Part shown: in pieces, positions 16,738 through 27,413 of the stretch
Layout of the letters: each line of letters begins with the position of its first letter
How positions within the stretch are numbered: the stretch's first letter is position 1
NCBI RefSeq assembly: GCF_011752815.1
Contig: NZ_VWWV01000002.1
Span: forward strand, 868,001 to 932,000
Source: Enterobacter sp. Cy-643
Lineage (GTDB): Bacteria; Pseudomonadota; Gammaproteobacteria; Enterobacterales; Enterobacteriaceae
DNA: 64,000 nt
Reading direction: 5' to 3'
Translations under genes and position numbers: made by a program
The notes under the pieces: generated by a model
Told to the model about the DNA's origin: nothing
Database searches by the model: none
What the model saw: the letters and a program-made list of their open reading frames with translations, nothing else

Positions 16738-17697
16738 ATGAAAAATTTTATTCTGCGCCGCCTGCTGCAAACCCTGCCGATGCTGCTGCTCGCCTCGTTT
16801 ATTATCTTTATGCTGTTTGCAAAAACGCCCGGCGACTTTATCGACGGTAACATTACGCTGACCGCCGCCCGCGCTGCCGAGCTCAAAGCAATTTACGGCC
16901 TCGACCAGCCGCTGTTCACCCGCTATATCCACTGGCTTGGGCAATTGCTGACGGGAGACCTGGGCTTCTCTCTGCAATATCAAATCCCCGTTAGCCAATT
17001 GCTGAACCAGTACATCTGGAACTCTTTCCTGCTGGCCGCTATCGCGCTGGTGTTCTACTGGGGGATTGGTCTGGCGGTGGGGATTGTTTCGGCCATGAGA
17101 CCCAATTCGCTGTTTGATCATCTGGTCAGCGTGCTGGTGTTCGCCGCCATGTCTTTCCCGACCTTTTTCCTCTGCCTGCTGCTGATCAAGTGGTTTGCGG
17201 TAGATCTGCACTGGCTGCCGGTCGGCGGCATGACCAACACCGGCAGCGACGCCACCGGCTGGGCCTGGGTCGTGCAGGTTGCCGCCCACCTTGTGCTGCC
17301 CGTACTCGCGCTGGTGATGCTGCAGGCGGGCAGCCTGACGCGCTACTTCCGCGCCAGTATGCTGGACGTCGTGAAGATGGATTTTATTCGCACCGCTCGC
17401 GCCAAAGGGCTGCGCGAACGCACCGTTATTCTTAAACACGCCCTGCGCAATGCGCTGCTGCCGATCATCACTCTGCTGGGCTTTGAGCTGCCGGGGCTAT
17501 TCTCCGGGGCAATAATTACCGAAAAAATCTTTAACTGGCCGGGCGCCGGCCACATTCATATTGATTCCCTCGCCGCCCGTGACTACCCGGTTCTGATGGG
17601 CTTCACGCTATTTCTGGCGGTGCTGACCATCCTCGGCAATCTGATTGCCGACGTGCTTTACGCGTGGGCCGACCCGCGCATTCGGGTGAGGTCGTGA
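16738..17697 (+). CDS. Dpp/Opp-type ABC permease subunit, DppB-like
   Basis: The protein has 319 residues, with six predicted membrane helices and the BPD_transp_1 domain. The EAA-loop that contacts the ATPase is visible as DFIRTARAKGLRERTVILKHALRNALLP. The ATG at 16738 is chosen because the protein then begins MKNFILRRLLQTLP, the normal DppB-type start; an in-frame ATG at 16696 would add a non-conserved leader. The stop overlaps the next gene's start (TGATG). Confidence 0.88.
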   Translation: MKNFILRRLLQTLPMLLLASFIIFMLFAKTPGDFIDGNITLTAARAAELKAIYGLDQPLFTRYIHWLGQLLTGDLGFSLQYQIPVSQLLNQYIWNSFLLAAIALVFYWGIGLAVGIVSAMRPNSLFDHLVSVLVFAAMSFPTFFLCLLLIKWFAVDLHWLPVGGMTNTGSDATGWAWVVQVAAHLVLPVLALVMLQAGSLTRYFRASMLDVVKMDFIRTARAKGLRERTVILKHALRNALLPIITLLGFELPGLFSGAIITEKIFNWPGAGHIHIDSLAARDYPVLMGFTLFLAVLTILGNLIADVLYAWADPRIRVRS

Positions 17698-18640
17698 TGC
17701 TCAGTTCTCTGTTTTCGACTAACCGCCGCCTGCGCAAGGCCGAAATTCCGGCGCTGGCACAGGTGACGCCTTCCCCGTGGCGCCAGGCCTGGCAGGCGCT
17801 GAGGCGCAACCGCCTGGCGATGTTCTGCCTGATTCTGTTGATTGTGATGGCGGTGTGGTGCGCCCTGGGGCCGCTCTGGTCGCCGTGGAAGGACGATGCC
17901 ACCGACGCCCTGATGATCAACAAGCCGCCGGGCGAAATCCACTGGCTGGGCACCGACTTCCTCGGGCGCGATGTCTATACCCGCCTGCTGCTGGCCGGGC
18001 GCATCTCATTAATTATCGGCCTGCTGACCATGCTGCTCTCGGTCACCCTCGGCTACCTGCTCGGCGCGGTTTCCGGCTACCTCGGCGGCTGGATCGACAA
18101 ACTGATTATGCGTCTGGCGGATCTGGTGATGACCATTCCCAGCCTGCCGCTGCTGATCGTCGCGGGCGCGATGCTGTCGGAACTCGACTTCTCGCCGGAC
18201 TCGCGCATTTACATGGTGGTTATCATGCTGAGCCTGCTGGAGTGGCCGAAGCTGGCGCGCCTGGTGCGTGGGCAAATCCTCTCCCTGCGCGAACGTGACT
18301 TTATGCTGGCGACCCGCGTATTAGGCCTTTCCGCCCGCCGCCGCCTGTTCGGGCACTTGCTGCCGAACACCATTCCGATTCTGGTGGTCATGGCGACGAT
18401 GGCGGTGGCTAACGCCATTCTGATGGAGTCAGCGCTGAGCTACCTCGGCCTCGGCGTCGTGCCCCCAACCCCTTCCTGGGGCAACATGATGGACAGCGCC
18501 AACAGCCTGATCGACTTCCAGCGCCGCCCGTGGCTGTGGATGCCGCCGGGCATCGCCATTTTTATCACCGTGATCGCCATTAACGTGCTGGGCGACGGCC
18601 TGCGCGATGCGCTGGATCCGAAAATGAAGCGAGGGGCGAA

Positions 18641-18644
<4 letters not shown>
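17697..18644 (+). CDS. Dpp/Opp-type ABC permease subunit, DppC-like
   Basis: The protein has 315 residues with about six membrane helices. It has a conserved HWLGTDFLGRDVYTRLLLAGRISL segment, typical of DppC/OppC, and the EAA-loop RDFMLATRVLGLSARRRLFGHLLPNTIPI. It forms the transmembrane heterodimer with the preceding permease. The ATG at 17697 overlaps the previous stop, and the gene overlaps the following ATPase gene by 4 bp, showing translational coupling. Confidence 0.88.
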
Positions 18645-19617
<973 letters not shown>

Positions 19618-19621
<4 letters not shown>

Positions 19622-20583
19622 ACACTCAGTACGTTATTGAAGTCGAAGGACTCAAAAAACACTTCCCGCTGCGCGACGGGCTGTTCGGCCAGCAAACCGG
19701 CGAACTGCGCGCGGTTGACGGCGTCAGCTTTAACATTCGCCAGGGCACCATTTTCGGCCTCGTGGGCGAGTCCGGCAGCGGGAAAACCACCGTTGGCCGC
19801 ACCCTGCTCGGCCTGTATGACAAAACCGCCGGCAGCGTGAAGTATCGCGGCAAAGAATTGAGTGAGTTGAGCGCCAAAGAATCGCGGGCGCTGCGCCCCA
19901 AAATCCAGCTGGTATTTCAGGATCCTTACAGCTCTTTAAACCCGCGCATCCGCGTGGGCGATGCCATCGGGGAAGCGATGCTGGAGCACAAGCTGTGCAC
20001 CCGCGCCGAACTGCGGGACAACGTGCTGGAAGTGATGAAAATTTGCGGACTGGCGCCGCAGCATTACACCCGCTTCCCGCATGAGTTTTCGGGCGGCCAG
20101 CGTCAGCGTATTGGCATCGCCCGCGCGCTGATCCTTAACCCCGATTTTATTATTGCAGACGAACCGATCTCGGCGCTCGACGTCTCCATTCAGGCGCAGA
20201 TCATCAACCTGTTTTCCGATCTGCGCGACGAACGCGGCGTGACGTTTCTGTTTATCTCGCACGATCTCGGCGTAGTGGAACACCTGTGCGACGACGTGGC
20301 GGTGATGTATCTCGGCCAACTGGTGGAAACCGCCAGCCGCGACACGCTGTTCAGCCGACCACTGCACCCGTATACACAGGCGCTGTTAGCCGCGGTTCCG
20401 ACGCTGGATCCGAACAGCGAGCCGGTGGAAGCCATTCAGGGCGAAATCCCCGATCCTTCTCGCCCACCTTCCGGCTGCCGCTTCTCCTCGCGCTGCCCGC
20501 GGGTCACCGACCGCTGCCGCCAGGAAGTTCCGGCGCTGCGAGAAGTGGGCGACGCTCACCGCGTCGCGTGTCATTTGGTGTAG
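19618..20583 (+). CDS. Dpp/Opp-type ABC ATPase, DppF-like
   Basis: The 321-residue protein has Walker A GESGSGKT, signature FSGGQ, Walker B FIIADEPISALD and LFISHDLG, followed by a C-terminal oligopeptide-transporter extension with cysteines (CRFSSRCP...C). It pairs with the DppD-like ATPase, whose gene it overlaps by 4 bp. It completes a five-gene importer operon from 14975. The operon converges on the siderophore operon with only 9 bp between stops. Confidence 0.9.
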
Positions 20584-20592
20584 CTCTGCGAT

Positions 20593-22212
20593 TCAGGCAG
20601 ACAGTGGCCTGAGCACGCTGTCTGCCACCACCAGCCCGGACTCCAGTTTGATCAGCCTGTCCGCCAGCGGGAAATAGCGGTCATCGTGGGTAATGGCGAG
20701 CACCGTTTTCCCTTCCGCCTTCAGCATCGGCAGCAGCACTTTGTAGAACACCTCTTTAAAGCCGGGATCCTGATCCGCCGCCCATTCGTCAAACAGATAA
20801 AAAGGCCGGTTCTCCAGCCACGCCTGCAGCAGCGCAAGGCGTTTACGCTGCCCCTGGGAGAGCGCGGTGGTCGAGAAACGTCCGTCCCGGAAGGCCACTT
20901 TGTGGTCAAGCTTCAGCAGGTGCAGCAGTTTGTCCACCTGATCCGCCGTGCGCTCGTGGACGTTATCCACGTCATCAAACAGGAAGAAATCATTGAACAC
21001 TACGGCGAAGTGCTGGCGGTAGATCTCACGCTGATCGGGCGTTATCAGCCTGCCGTTAAGCCGAAGCTCGCCGCTGTCCGGCGGGTAAAGGCCCACCAGC
21101 AAATTTGCCAGCGTGGTTTTCCCGCTGCCGTTGCCGCCCACCAGAAAGACCAGCTCGCCCTGAGTGAAACGAAGATTAAGCGGCCCGAGGGTAAAACGTT
21201 CCCCCTCTTCGCCCTGATACTCGTAGCGAATATCGGCCAGTTCAAGGCCGTCAAAACGCGGCAGGCTTTTTAGCGGCAGCAGCTTTTCCTGCGGCAGGTC
21301 GGTTTTAAGCTGGGCGATTCGCTGGAGCGCGATGCGGGCGCTGGTCACCGTCGGCAGCGCCGATAAAACGCCTTCCACCGGCACAATCATGTACAGAAAA
21401 ATCATCGTGTAGCCGGTCATCACCGCCGAGCTCAGCGCCAGCGACTCCCGCAGCCAGTAAAGCACCACGCCGATAAACGCGAAGAACAGCACGCTGCCCC
21501 AGCTTTTCGCCAGGCCGTAAAATACGTACCCGCGAGTACGTTCGATGCGCACCGCCTCGATATTCTCGCTCAGCGGTCCGTCGACGAAATGCCGTCTGCG
21601 CGACGGATTCAGCCGAAACTCGCGCCCGCCATCGAACAGTTTTTTACACTGGGCAATCAGCGTATCTTCCCGCTGCCGCGAGCTACGCAACAGCCCCAAC
21701 GCTTTACCGTGGGCGGCGCGGTAGCCCATCGCCCCCAGGCCAAGCACCAGCAGCGCCAGCAGCAAGACCTGCCACGACAGCGTGCCGAGATAGATCAGGC
21801 AGCCGACAATCGCCGCTCCGTAGATAAGCAGCCCCGGCAGGCTAACGAAAAAGACCACGAGCGTGTCGAGATCCTGGGTCAGAATGGACACCGCCTTTGC
21901 CATGCCGGTTTTCTCCAGCTGCGCCCAGGCTGTTTCGCTGACGTGATTCACCACGTCTTTGCGCAGCCTGGCCTTCACTTTTTGCCCGAGCCACATAAAC
22001 AGCGTTTCGGCCAGCACGCGGGTGCCCAGCATTAACGCGGCCAGCAGCACAAACTTCAGCGCCACGTCGGCCAGCCCGCCGGGCGGCAACGTCAGGCTAT
22101 GGTTGATCACCGCCAGCAGCGAGGCGTTGCTTAGCCCGCTGACCACGCCGGCAAACGCCGCCAGCACCAGCCAGCCGCCCACCAGGCGAAACAGCATCAT
22201 TAACAGAGACAT
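20593..22212 (-). CDS. Exporter-fold ABC transporter (YojI/PvdE/SyrD-like, fused TM and ATPase domains)
   Basis: The 539-residue protein has an N-terminal membrane domain of about six helices (1-310) and a C-terminal ATPase with Walker A GGNGSGKT, signature LSQGQ and Walker B FYLFDEWAADQD. The organisation and the LSQGQ-type signature fit the cyclic-peptide/siderophore exporter group that includes PvdE, SyrD and E. coli YojI. It is the last gene of the ferric-siderophore operon, 33 bp after the FhuB-like permease. It may export a siderophore or peptide, or pass siderophore between compartments. It does not look like the missing FhuC-type ATPase, because it carries its own membrane domain. Confidence 0.85.
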   Translation of the reverse strand: MSLLMMLFRLVGGWLVLAAFAGVVSGLSNASLLAVINHSLTLPPGGLADVALKFVLLAALMLGTRVLAETLFMWLGQKVKARLRKDVVNHVSETAWAQLEKTGMAKAVSILTQDLDTLVVFFVSLPGLLIYGAAIVGCLIYLGTLSWQVLLLALLVLGLGAMGYRAAHGKALGLLRSSRQREDTLIAQCKKLFDGGREFRLNPSRRRHFVDGPLSENIEAVRIERTRGYVFYGLAKSWGSVLFFAFIGVVLYWLRESLALSSAVMTGYTMIFLYMIVPVEGVLSALPTVTSARIALQRIAQLKTDLPQEKLLPLKSLPRFDGLELADIRYEYQGEEGERFTLGPLNLRFTQGELVFLVGGNGSGKTTLANLLVGLYPPDSGELRLNGRLITPDQREIYRQHFAVVFNDFFLFDDVDNVHERTADQVDKLLHLLKLDHKVAFRDGRFSTTALSQGQRKRLALLQAWLENRPFYLFDEWAADQDPGFKEVFYKVLLPMLKAEGKTVLAITHDDRYFPLADRLIKLESGLVVADSVLRPLSA

Positions 22213-22245
22213 TGTTGCTTCCTTTTCGACATTACTCTCCCGGCG

Positions 22246-24243
22246 CTATTGTTGATGTGTATGCGCCCGGCTTCGGATCAGCGGCCATACCAGCAGCGGT
22301 ACGCCGACCAGCGACGCCATCAGCCCCACGGGCAGCTGGCGCGGATAAAGAAAATTGCGGCCCATCCAGTCCGCCAGCACCATAATCAGCGCGGACAACA
22401 GCGCGGCGGTGAACAGCTGTGCCACAGGCCGTTTCGCGCCGGCTTTACGCGCCAGATGCGGCCCCAGCAGCCCGACAAACGACACCGGTCCGACGATCAG
22501 CGTGGCCAGACCGGTCATCAATGCGGCCAGCGCCAGCACGCTAATCCTTGCCCGGGCGACATTCACGCCCAGCGAGCCGCTCACCTGCCCGAGCGGCAGC
22601 AGCAGTAGCCAGCGTTTGCACAGCGGAGAAACCGCCAACAGCAGCAACATGGCAAAGAACACCCCGATGGCGATGCCGTTGTTGACGTAGTAGGTGCTGC
22701 CGGTCATCAGCTGCAGCAACATAGAACTGGCCTGGCGGTTATTCAGCATCACGACACTGGCTATGGCCTGGAATAACGCATTCAGCGCCAGGCCGTTCAG
22801 CAGCACCCGCTGGGGGTTAAAGGCGCTCTGGCGGCTGCTCCACAGCGTCACCAGCAGACTGATCAACGCCCCGGCGGCGCTGCTGAGGATCATCAGCCCC
22901 GTCCCGCCCGTCGGGAATAGCAGCAGAAATGCCGTCACGCCCATCGCCGCTCCCCCGCCGATGCCGAGGATCTCCGGGCTTGCCAGCGGATTACCGCTCA
23001 CGCGCTGCATCAATACGCCCGCCGCCGCCAGCAAAGCTCCGGCGCTCAGTGCCGCCAGCAGGCGCGGCAGGCGCATGGGCAGCAAAGCAGGCTGTTCCGC
23101 AAGGGTCGTCCAGTGCCAGCCGTGCAGTCCCTGGCCGACAAACAGCGACAGCACAACAGCTACCAGCAGCAGCGCAAAAGCCATGCCCGCCGGAAAGCGC
23201 ACGCCGCCCGCTTCGCCTTCGTAAGCCGAAGGCGTGGTGTCCAGCACCTGATGCCGGGCCTTGCCCGCCAGCAGGATCAGCAGCGGCCCGCCGGTCAGGG
23301 CAGTTAACATCCCCACCGGCAGCAGCTGCCCGTCCAGCAGCGTAATACGGCTGACGCACAGGTCGGTAAACCACAGTAAACCGGCCCCAATAAGCAGCGA
23401 ATGGCAAAGCATTTGCCGCGTGGTGCGCGCCCCGCCTAAGCGCGCCAGATGCGGGGCAGCCAGGCCGATAAAACCAATCACCCCGACGCTGTTAATGATT
23501 AGGGCACTCATCACCAACGCCAGCGCCATTGCTGCCGAACGGATCAGCAGCGGAGAAGCCCCCAGGCTGCTCACCATCGCCTCCGGGAGCCTGAGCAGCG
23601 CCAGCGGGCGCAGCAACAGCAGCAAAGCCAGGCCGCACAGCCCGAGCCAGGGCAAAATCGCCGTCACGCCCCCCCAGTCCTGCTGCGCCAGCGAACCGCC
23701 GCCCCACATCAAAACCGACAGCAGAAAGCGGTCGTTGATCACCGCCATGATCATCGTCAGCGAGCCGCACCACAGGTTGACCAGCATCCCCGCCTGAATC
23801 ATCACCAGCGGCGACAGGCGCTGCCGCCAGGAAAGCAGCAACACCAGCAGCAAGGCGGCAACTTCCCCGGCAATCACCACCCCGGTACGCGCCGACAGCA
23901 GCGAGGCCGGGAACCACATCGACGCCACGCCTAACGCCAGCGTCGCGCCGGAAGTCATGCCGAGGGTAATAGGCTCCGCCAGCGGATTACGCAGCGCCCG
24001 CTGCATTAGCCAGCCGCAGAGGGCCAGCGCACCGCCACCGAGCCAGGCCATCACCTGGCGTGGGAACCACATGGAATGCAGGATCACCGCCTGCGCGTCA
24101 GGCATTTGCGCGCTAAACAGCACGTTCAGGCCGTGCAAAAGCCCGCCCTGCTGCGCCACGTTTTGCAGCGCCAGGACAATGCTCGCCAGCCAAAGCCCGG
24201 CGATCAGCAGCCAGGCAGCCGTCGTTTTTCCCGTCTCAGCCAT
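22246..24243 (-). CDS. FhuB-like ferric-hydroxamate permease (double-length)
   Basis: The 665-residue protein consists of two fused BtuC/FecCD-type halves with about twenty membrane helices, the hallmark of FhuB. Both halves contain the FecCD signatures (GNPLAEPITLGMTSGA and GNPLASPEILGIGGG; GFIGLAAPHLARLGG and SFVGLLGPHLARKAG). The latter contact the ATPase. It should transport a ferric siderophore across the inner membrane. The start overlaps the stop of the FhuD-like gene by 8 bp. No separate FhuC-type ATPase is encoded in this operon. Confidence 0.9.
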   Translation of the reverse strand: MAETGKTTAAWLLIAGLWLASIVLALQNVAQQGGLLHGLNVLFSAQMPDAQAVILHSMWFPRQVMAWLGGGALALCGWLMQRALRNPLAEPITLGMTSGATLALGVASMWFPASLLSARTGVVIAGEVAALLLVLLLSWRQRLSPLVMIQAGMLVNLWCGSLTMIMAVINDRFLLSVLMWGGGSLAQQDWGGVTAILPWLGLCGLALLLLLRPLALLRLPEAMVSSLGASPLLIRSAAMALALVMSALIINSVGVIGFIGLAAPHLARLGGARTTRQMLCHSLLIGAGLLWFTDLCVSRITLLDGQLLPVGMLTALTGGPLLILLAGKARHQVLDTTPSAYEGEAGGVRFPAGMAFALLLVAVVLSLFVGQGLHGWHWTTLAEQPALLPMRLPRLLAALSAGALLAAAGVLMQRVSGNPLASPEILGIGGGAAMGVTAFLLLFPTGGTGLMILSSAAGALISLLVTLWSSRQSAFNPQRVLLNGLALNALFQAIASVVMLNNRQASSMLLQLMTGSTYYVNNGIAIGVFFAMLLLLAVSPLCKRWLLLLPLGQVSGSLGVNVARARISVLALAALMTGLATLIVGPVSFVGLLGPHLARKAGAKRPVAQLFTAALLSALIMVLADWMGRNFLYPRQLPVGLMASLVGVPLLVWPLIRSRAHTHQQ

Positions 24244-25096
24244 GCCGCCACCCCGCCACGATTTGCCCTAATGCTTCGGCAATGCGCGTGGCCGTCACCA
24301 GCGCGCCACCGGAATTAAATTTTTGCGCCGGGAAAGCCAGCTGAGTCTGAGAGGTGAGCGGCAGGCGCTGCCAAAGCAGTGAACTCCGCCAGCGTTGGAT
24401 CTGCGGCCATTGCCCGTCCTCGGGCAAAAGAATCAGCCCGGCATTGTCTGCCCCAATGCGCGTCAGCTCGACCATTGCCTCGCCCTGCGCGTTAACGCCG
24501 CCGCGCCAGGCATTGCTGAACCCACAGCGGGACAGCACATCTCCGGCGAGGCTGCCCGCGCCGTAAAGCCGCATATGCAGTGCGTCTACCGGCGTGGCGA
24601 TAAACAGCGGACGTTGATAAGCCGGGGCGACCTCTCGGGCACGAAGCGCAGCCTGTTCAAAAGCCGCAGCGATCGCACGGGCCTGCGCCTGCCGCTGGAG
24701 TACAGCAGCCAGCTTGTCGAGGGAAATTTGCCATTCCGCGAGGCTGCCGGTCGGCAGAGTCAGCGTGGGCGCAATACGATCCAGCTGCGGCTTAAGCAGC
24801 GCGTGGCCGGGGGTGATAACGATCAGATCGGGCTTCAGAGCGTAAAGCGTTTCGAGGTTTGGCTGAAACAGCAGGCCAATATCCACCACGCTGGCGGGCA
24901 GTTCCGGCGTGCCTATCAGCTTGCGGTACCAGTCGGGCGCAGATACCGACTGCGGCGTCACGCCGAGCGCCAGAATCAGCTCGGTTAACCCCCAGTCCAG
25001 TACCGCCAGGCGCTGCGGAGGCCCGGAAACGGCACCAGCCGCCCCGATAAACGGAGCGGCCAGCGCAAAGGTCAGTAAACGTCTGCGGGAGAGCAT
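24236..25096 (-). CDS. FhuD-like periplasmic siderophore-binding protein
   Basis: The 286-residue protein begins LSRRRLLTFALAAPF, a twin-arginine-type signal like that of FhuD, followed by a periplasmic-binding domain of the FhuD/BtuF type (LAVLDWGLTELILALGVTPQSV, DIGLLFQPNLETLYALKPDLIV). It should receive a ferric siderophore from the receptor and hand it to the FhuB-like permease. It starts 4 bp after the receptor stop and overlaps the permease gene, so all are co-transcribed. Confidence 0.87.
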   Translation of the reverse strand: MLSRRRLLTFALAAPFIGAAGAVSGPPQRLAVLDWGLTELILALGVTPQSVSAPDWYRKLIGTPELPASVVDIGLLFQPNLETLYALKPDLIVITPGHALLKPQLDRIAPTLTLPTGSLAEWQISLDKLAAVLQRQAQARAIAAAFEQAALRAREVAPAYQRPLFIATPVDALHMRLYGAGSLAGDVLSRCGFSNAWRGGVNAQGEAMVELTRIGADNAGLILLPEDGQWPQIQRWRSSLLWQRLPLTSQTQLAFPAQKFNSGGALVTATRIAEALGQIVAGWRHG

Positions 25097-25100
25097 TCGC

Positions 25101-27233
25101 TTACCACTGGTAGCTTAACGTTGCCACGTACTGACGCTTAACCGCGTACTCACAGCCGTTGTTTTGGCAGGCTGCAAGGTAGGTTTTGTTCGTCAGGTTA
25201 GCGGCGTTAAGGGCAACCTGCCACTGGCGGTACTGCCAGCCGATGCGGGCGTCATACACCGTGGCGCCCGGCACCTGCAGCGAGTTGTCGGTTGTCGCAT
25301 AGCTTGGGCCAACATAGCGCACGCCGCCGCCGAGGGAGAAACCATCCAGCGGGCCGCTGAACGCGTACTGGCTCCAGAGCTTGGCCAGGTTACGAGAAAT
25401 CCCCATAGGATGTTTCCCCTCGCTGCCGTCGTTCGCCTGCAGCACTTTCGGGTCGGTCAGCGAGTAAGAGGCGAGGATCTGCCAGGCTGGCGTGACGTTC
25501 ACTTTGCCTTCCAGTTCGATCCCGCGAGAACGGATCTCCCCAGTCTGCACGCTGTAGTTCACGTGATCGGGATCCGGCGTGGCGACGTTGGTTTGACGCA
25601 GATCGAACAGCGCCAGGGTAAACAGCGCGTCCATCCCAACCGGATCGTACTTCAGCCCGACTTCGGTTTGCTTGCCCTTTGTCGGCTTAAACGCGTTGCC
25701 GTTAAAGTCGGTACCGGCGCTCGGCACAAACGAAGTGGAGTAGCTGATGTACGGCGCAATGCCGTTATCAAAGTGATACAGCAGTCCCGCCCGACCGGTT
25801 GTCGCGTAGTCGTTTCGGGTCTGATGAGTATCGTTCAGCAGGTTGGTGGCTTTGGTCTGCGCCTTATCGTAACGCCCCGCCAGGCTCATCACCCAGTTGT
25901 CCAGCGCCAGCTGATCCTGCAGGTAAAGCCCCATTTGATCCATCGTTGAATGGCTGTTGCTGGTAAACGCCGGGATCTCCACCGGGGTGCTGTAGTCCGG
26001 GTTGAGGTAATTCAGCGGCGAAGCGTCGCCGTAGCCCGCCTGGCTGCGCACCGAAGAGTGCATTACGTCCACGCCCAGCAGCGCGGTGTGCGACACCGGG
26101 CCGGTATCAAACCGAAACTCGCCCTGGTTATCCGCCGCAAAGTTGCTCATCGTCTCTGTAAGGTTCATCGAGTAGCGGTCAACCAGCGGCTGGGTTGGGT
26201 ACGTCCCGAACGGGTACACCATGCGGTAATCGGCGCTGCTGCTGATGTAGCGCACGTTCTGGCGCAGCGTAATGTTATCGTTCAATTCGGTACGGAACTG
26301 ATAGCCGATGCTGCCCTGCCTGCGGGTGTAGGAATCAAAGCCCGGCTGACCACCGTAGAAATGGGTGCCGATGTTGCCGTTCGGGTTGTTCACCAGCGTG
26401 CCCTTCACCGGCAGCATGTTATAGAAACCGGTGTCAGGATCCTGGCGCAGCTGGGCCAGCAGCGTCAGGCTGGTGCGATCGTTTGGCTGCCAGGTCACGG
26501 ACGGAGCGATGTCGTAGTGCTGGTAGCGGGTGTGATCGACCTGCGTTTTGGTGTCGAAGAAGGTGCCTGCCACGCGGCCAAGCCATTCTTTGCTGTCGGT
26601 CAGCGGGCCGGTGACGTCAAAGCCGGTGCCAAACTGGCTGTTATTCCCGGCGCTGACGTAAACCTGGCCGCCCGGCTGGGCCTGGGGCGTTTTGCTCACG
26701 AGGTTCACTACGCCGCCGGGGTTCGCCTGACCGTAGAGCACAGAAGCAGGCCCTTTGACCACTTCAATGCGGGAGAGCAGGAACGGGTCCCACGCCGGGC
26801 GGCTCCACCAGGCTTCGCGCGGCAGGCGCAGGCCGTCCAGATATTCGTCAGCTTCAAAGCCGCGCACCATGATGGTGTCGAAGCGGGTATCCGGGCCGGC
26901 ATCTTCCGAGGAGACGCCCGCGATATAGCGCAGCGTCTGGGGAATATTTTTTGCCGCCATGGCCGCGATTTGCGCCTGCGTCACCACCGAAATACTCTGC
27001 GGCGTACGGCTAATCAGCGAACTGGATTTCGTCCCGGCTACCGCCTCATGTGCCACCACATTGGTTTCATCTTCCTGCCCGGAAGAAGAAGGCGCCGCAG
27101 CCGTAACCACCATCGTGCTGTCCTGTGCCGCTGCTTTATCCGCCGCATGGGCAAAGCCCGCGCACGCCGCAAAGACCGCACAACTTAACGCCTTTAAAGG
27201 CATATTCCCGTTTACCCATCCGCCCTGTTTCAT
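25101..27233 (-). CDS. TonB-dependent ferric-siderophore receptor
   Basis: The 710-residue protein has a signal peptide (cleavage near FAHA/ADK) and a TonB box DSTMVVTAAAP just after it. A plug domain follows (PQSISVVTQAQIAAM, VRGFEADEYLDGLRLP, IEVVKGPASVLYGQANPGG), then a 22-strand barrel ending in the outer-membrane insertion signal with terminal W (VATLSYQW). The siderophore-receptor subfamily (FhuA/FoxA/FcuA-like) fits the FhuD and FhuB partners. Two in-frame ATGs (27233 and 27203) both lack a strong Shine-Dalgarno site. A Fur-box-like sequence lies upstream, so iron repression is expected. The exact siderophore is unknown. Confidence 0.9.
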   Translation of the reverse strand: MKQGGWVNGNMPLKALSCAVFAACAGFAHAADKAAAQDSTMVVTAAAPSSSGQEDETNVVAHEAVAGTKSSSLISRTPQSISVVTQAQIAAMAAKNIPQTLRYIAGVSSEDAGPDTRFDTIMVRGFEADEYLDGLRLPREAWWSRPAWDPFLLSRIEVVKGPASVLYGQANPGGVVNLVSKTPQAQPGGQVYVSAGNNSQFGTGFDVTGPLTDSKEWLGRVAGTFFDTKTQVDHTRYQHYDIAPSVTWQPNDRTSLTLLAQLRQDPDTGFYNMLPVKGTLVNNPNGNIGTHFYGGQPGFDSYTRRQGSIGYQFRTELNDNITLRQNVRYISSSADYRMVYPFGTYPTQPLVDRYSMNLTETMSNFAADNQGEFRFDTGPVSHTALLGVDVMHSSVRSQAGYGDASPLNYLNPDYSTPVEIPAFTSNSHSTMDQMGLYLQDQLALDNWVMSLAGRYDKAQTKATNLLNDTHQTRNDYATTGRAGLLYHFDNGIAPYISYSTSFVPSAGTDFNGNAFKPTKGKQTEVGLKYDPVGMDALFTLALFDLRQTNVATPDPDHVNYSVQTGEIRSRGIELEGKVNVTPAWQILASYSLTDPKVLQANDGSEGKHPMGISRNLAKLWSQYAFSGPLDGFSLGGGVRYVGPSYATTDNSLQVPGATVYDARIGWQYRQWQVALNAANLTNKTYLAACQNNGCEYAVKRQYVATLSYQW

Positions 27234-27263
27234 ATCGACCGTATCATGTTATAAGAAGAGGAT

Positions 27264-27282
27264 CGAAATGATAATTATTCAC
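27264..27282. promoter_or_regulatory. Fur-box-like operator in the receptor/AraC divergent region
   Basis: CGAAATGATAATTATTCAC matches 13 of 19 positions of the Fur consensus, including an uninterrupted central AATGATAAT. It lies 31 bp upstream of the receptor start and about 130 bp before the divergent AraC gene, so it could repress both when iron is plentiful. Confidence 0.75.
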
Positions 27283-27413
27283 CTTTAAAAGAGAAGAGCA
27301 CCCGTGGCAGAATAGCGCGACCTGATGGAAAGATATCGCAAAGCGGACAGAGATTGTCTTATCGCGCTACTGCATCATGAAATGGCGAGAATCGGACGAA
27401 CGGCAGGCAACAG

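Noticed and set aside
25950-27188. Plus-strand frame of 412 codons opposite the TonB-dependent receptor
   Set aside because: Antisense of a clear receptor gene; composition biased to Arg, Val and His and no start signal.
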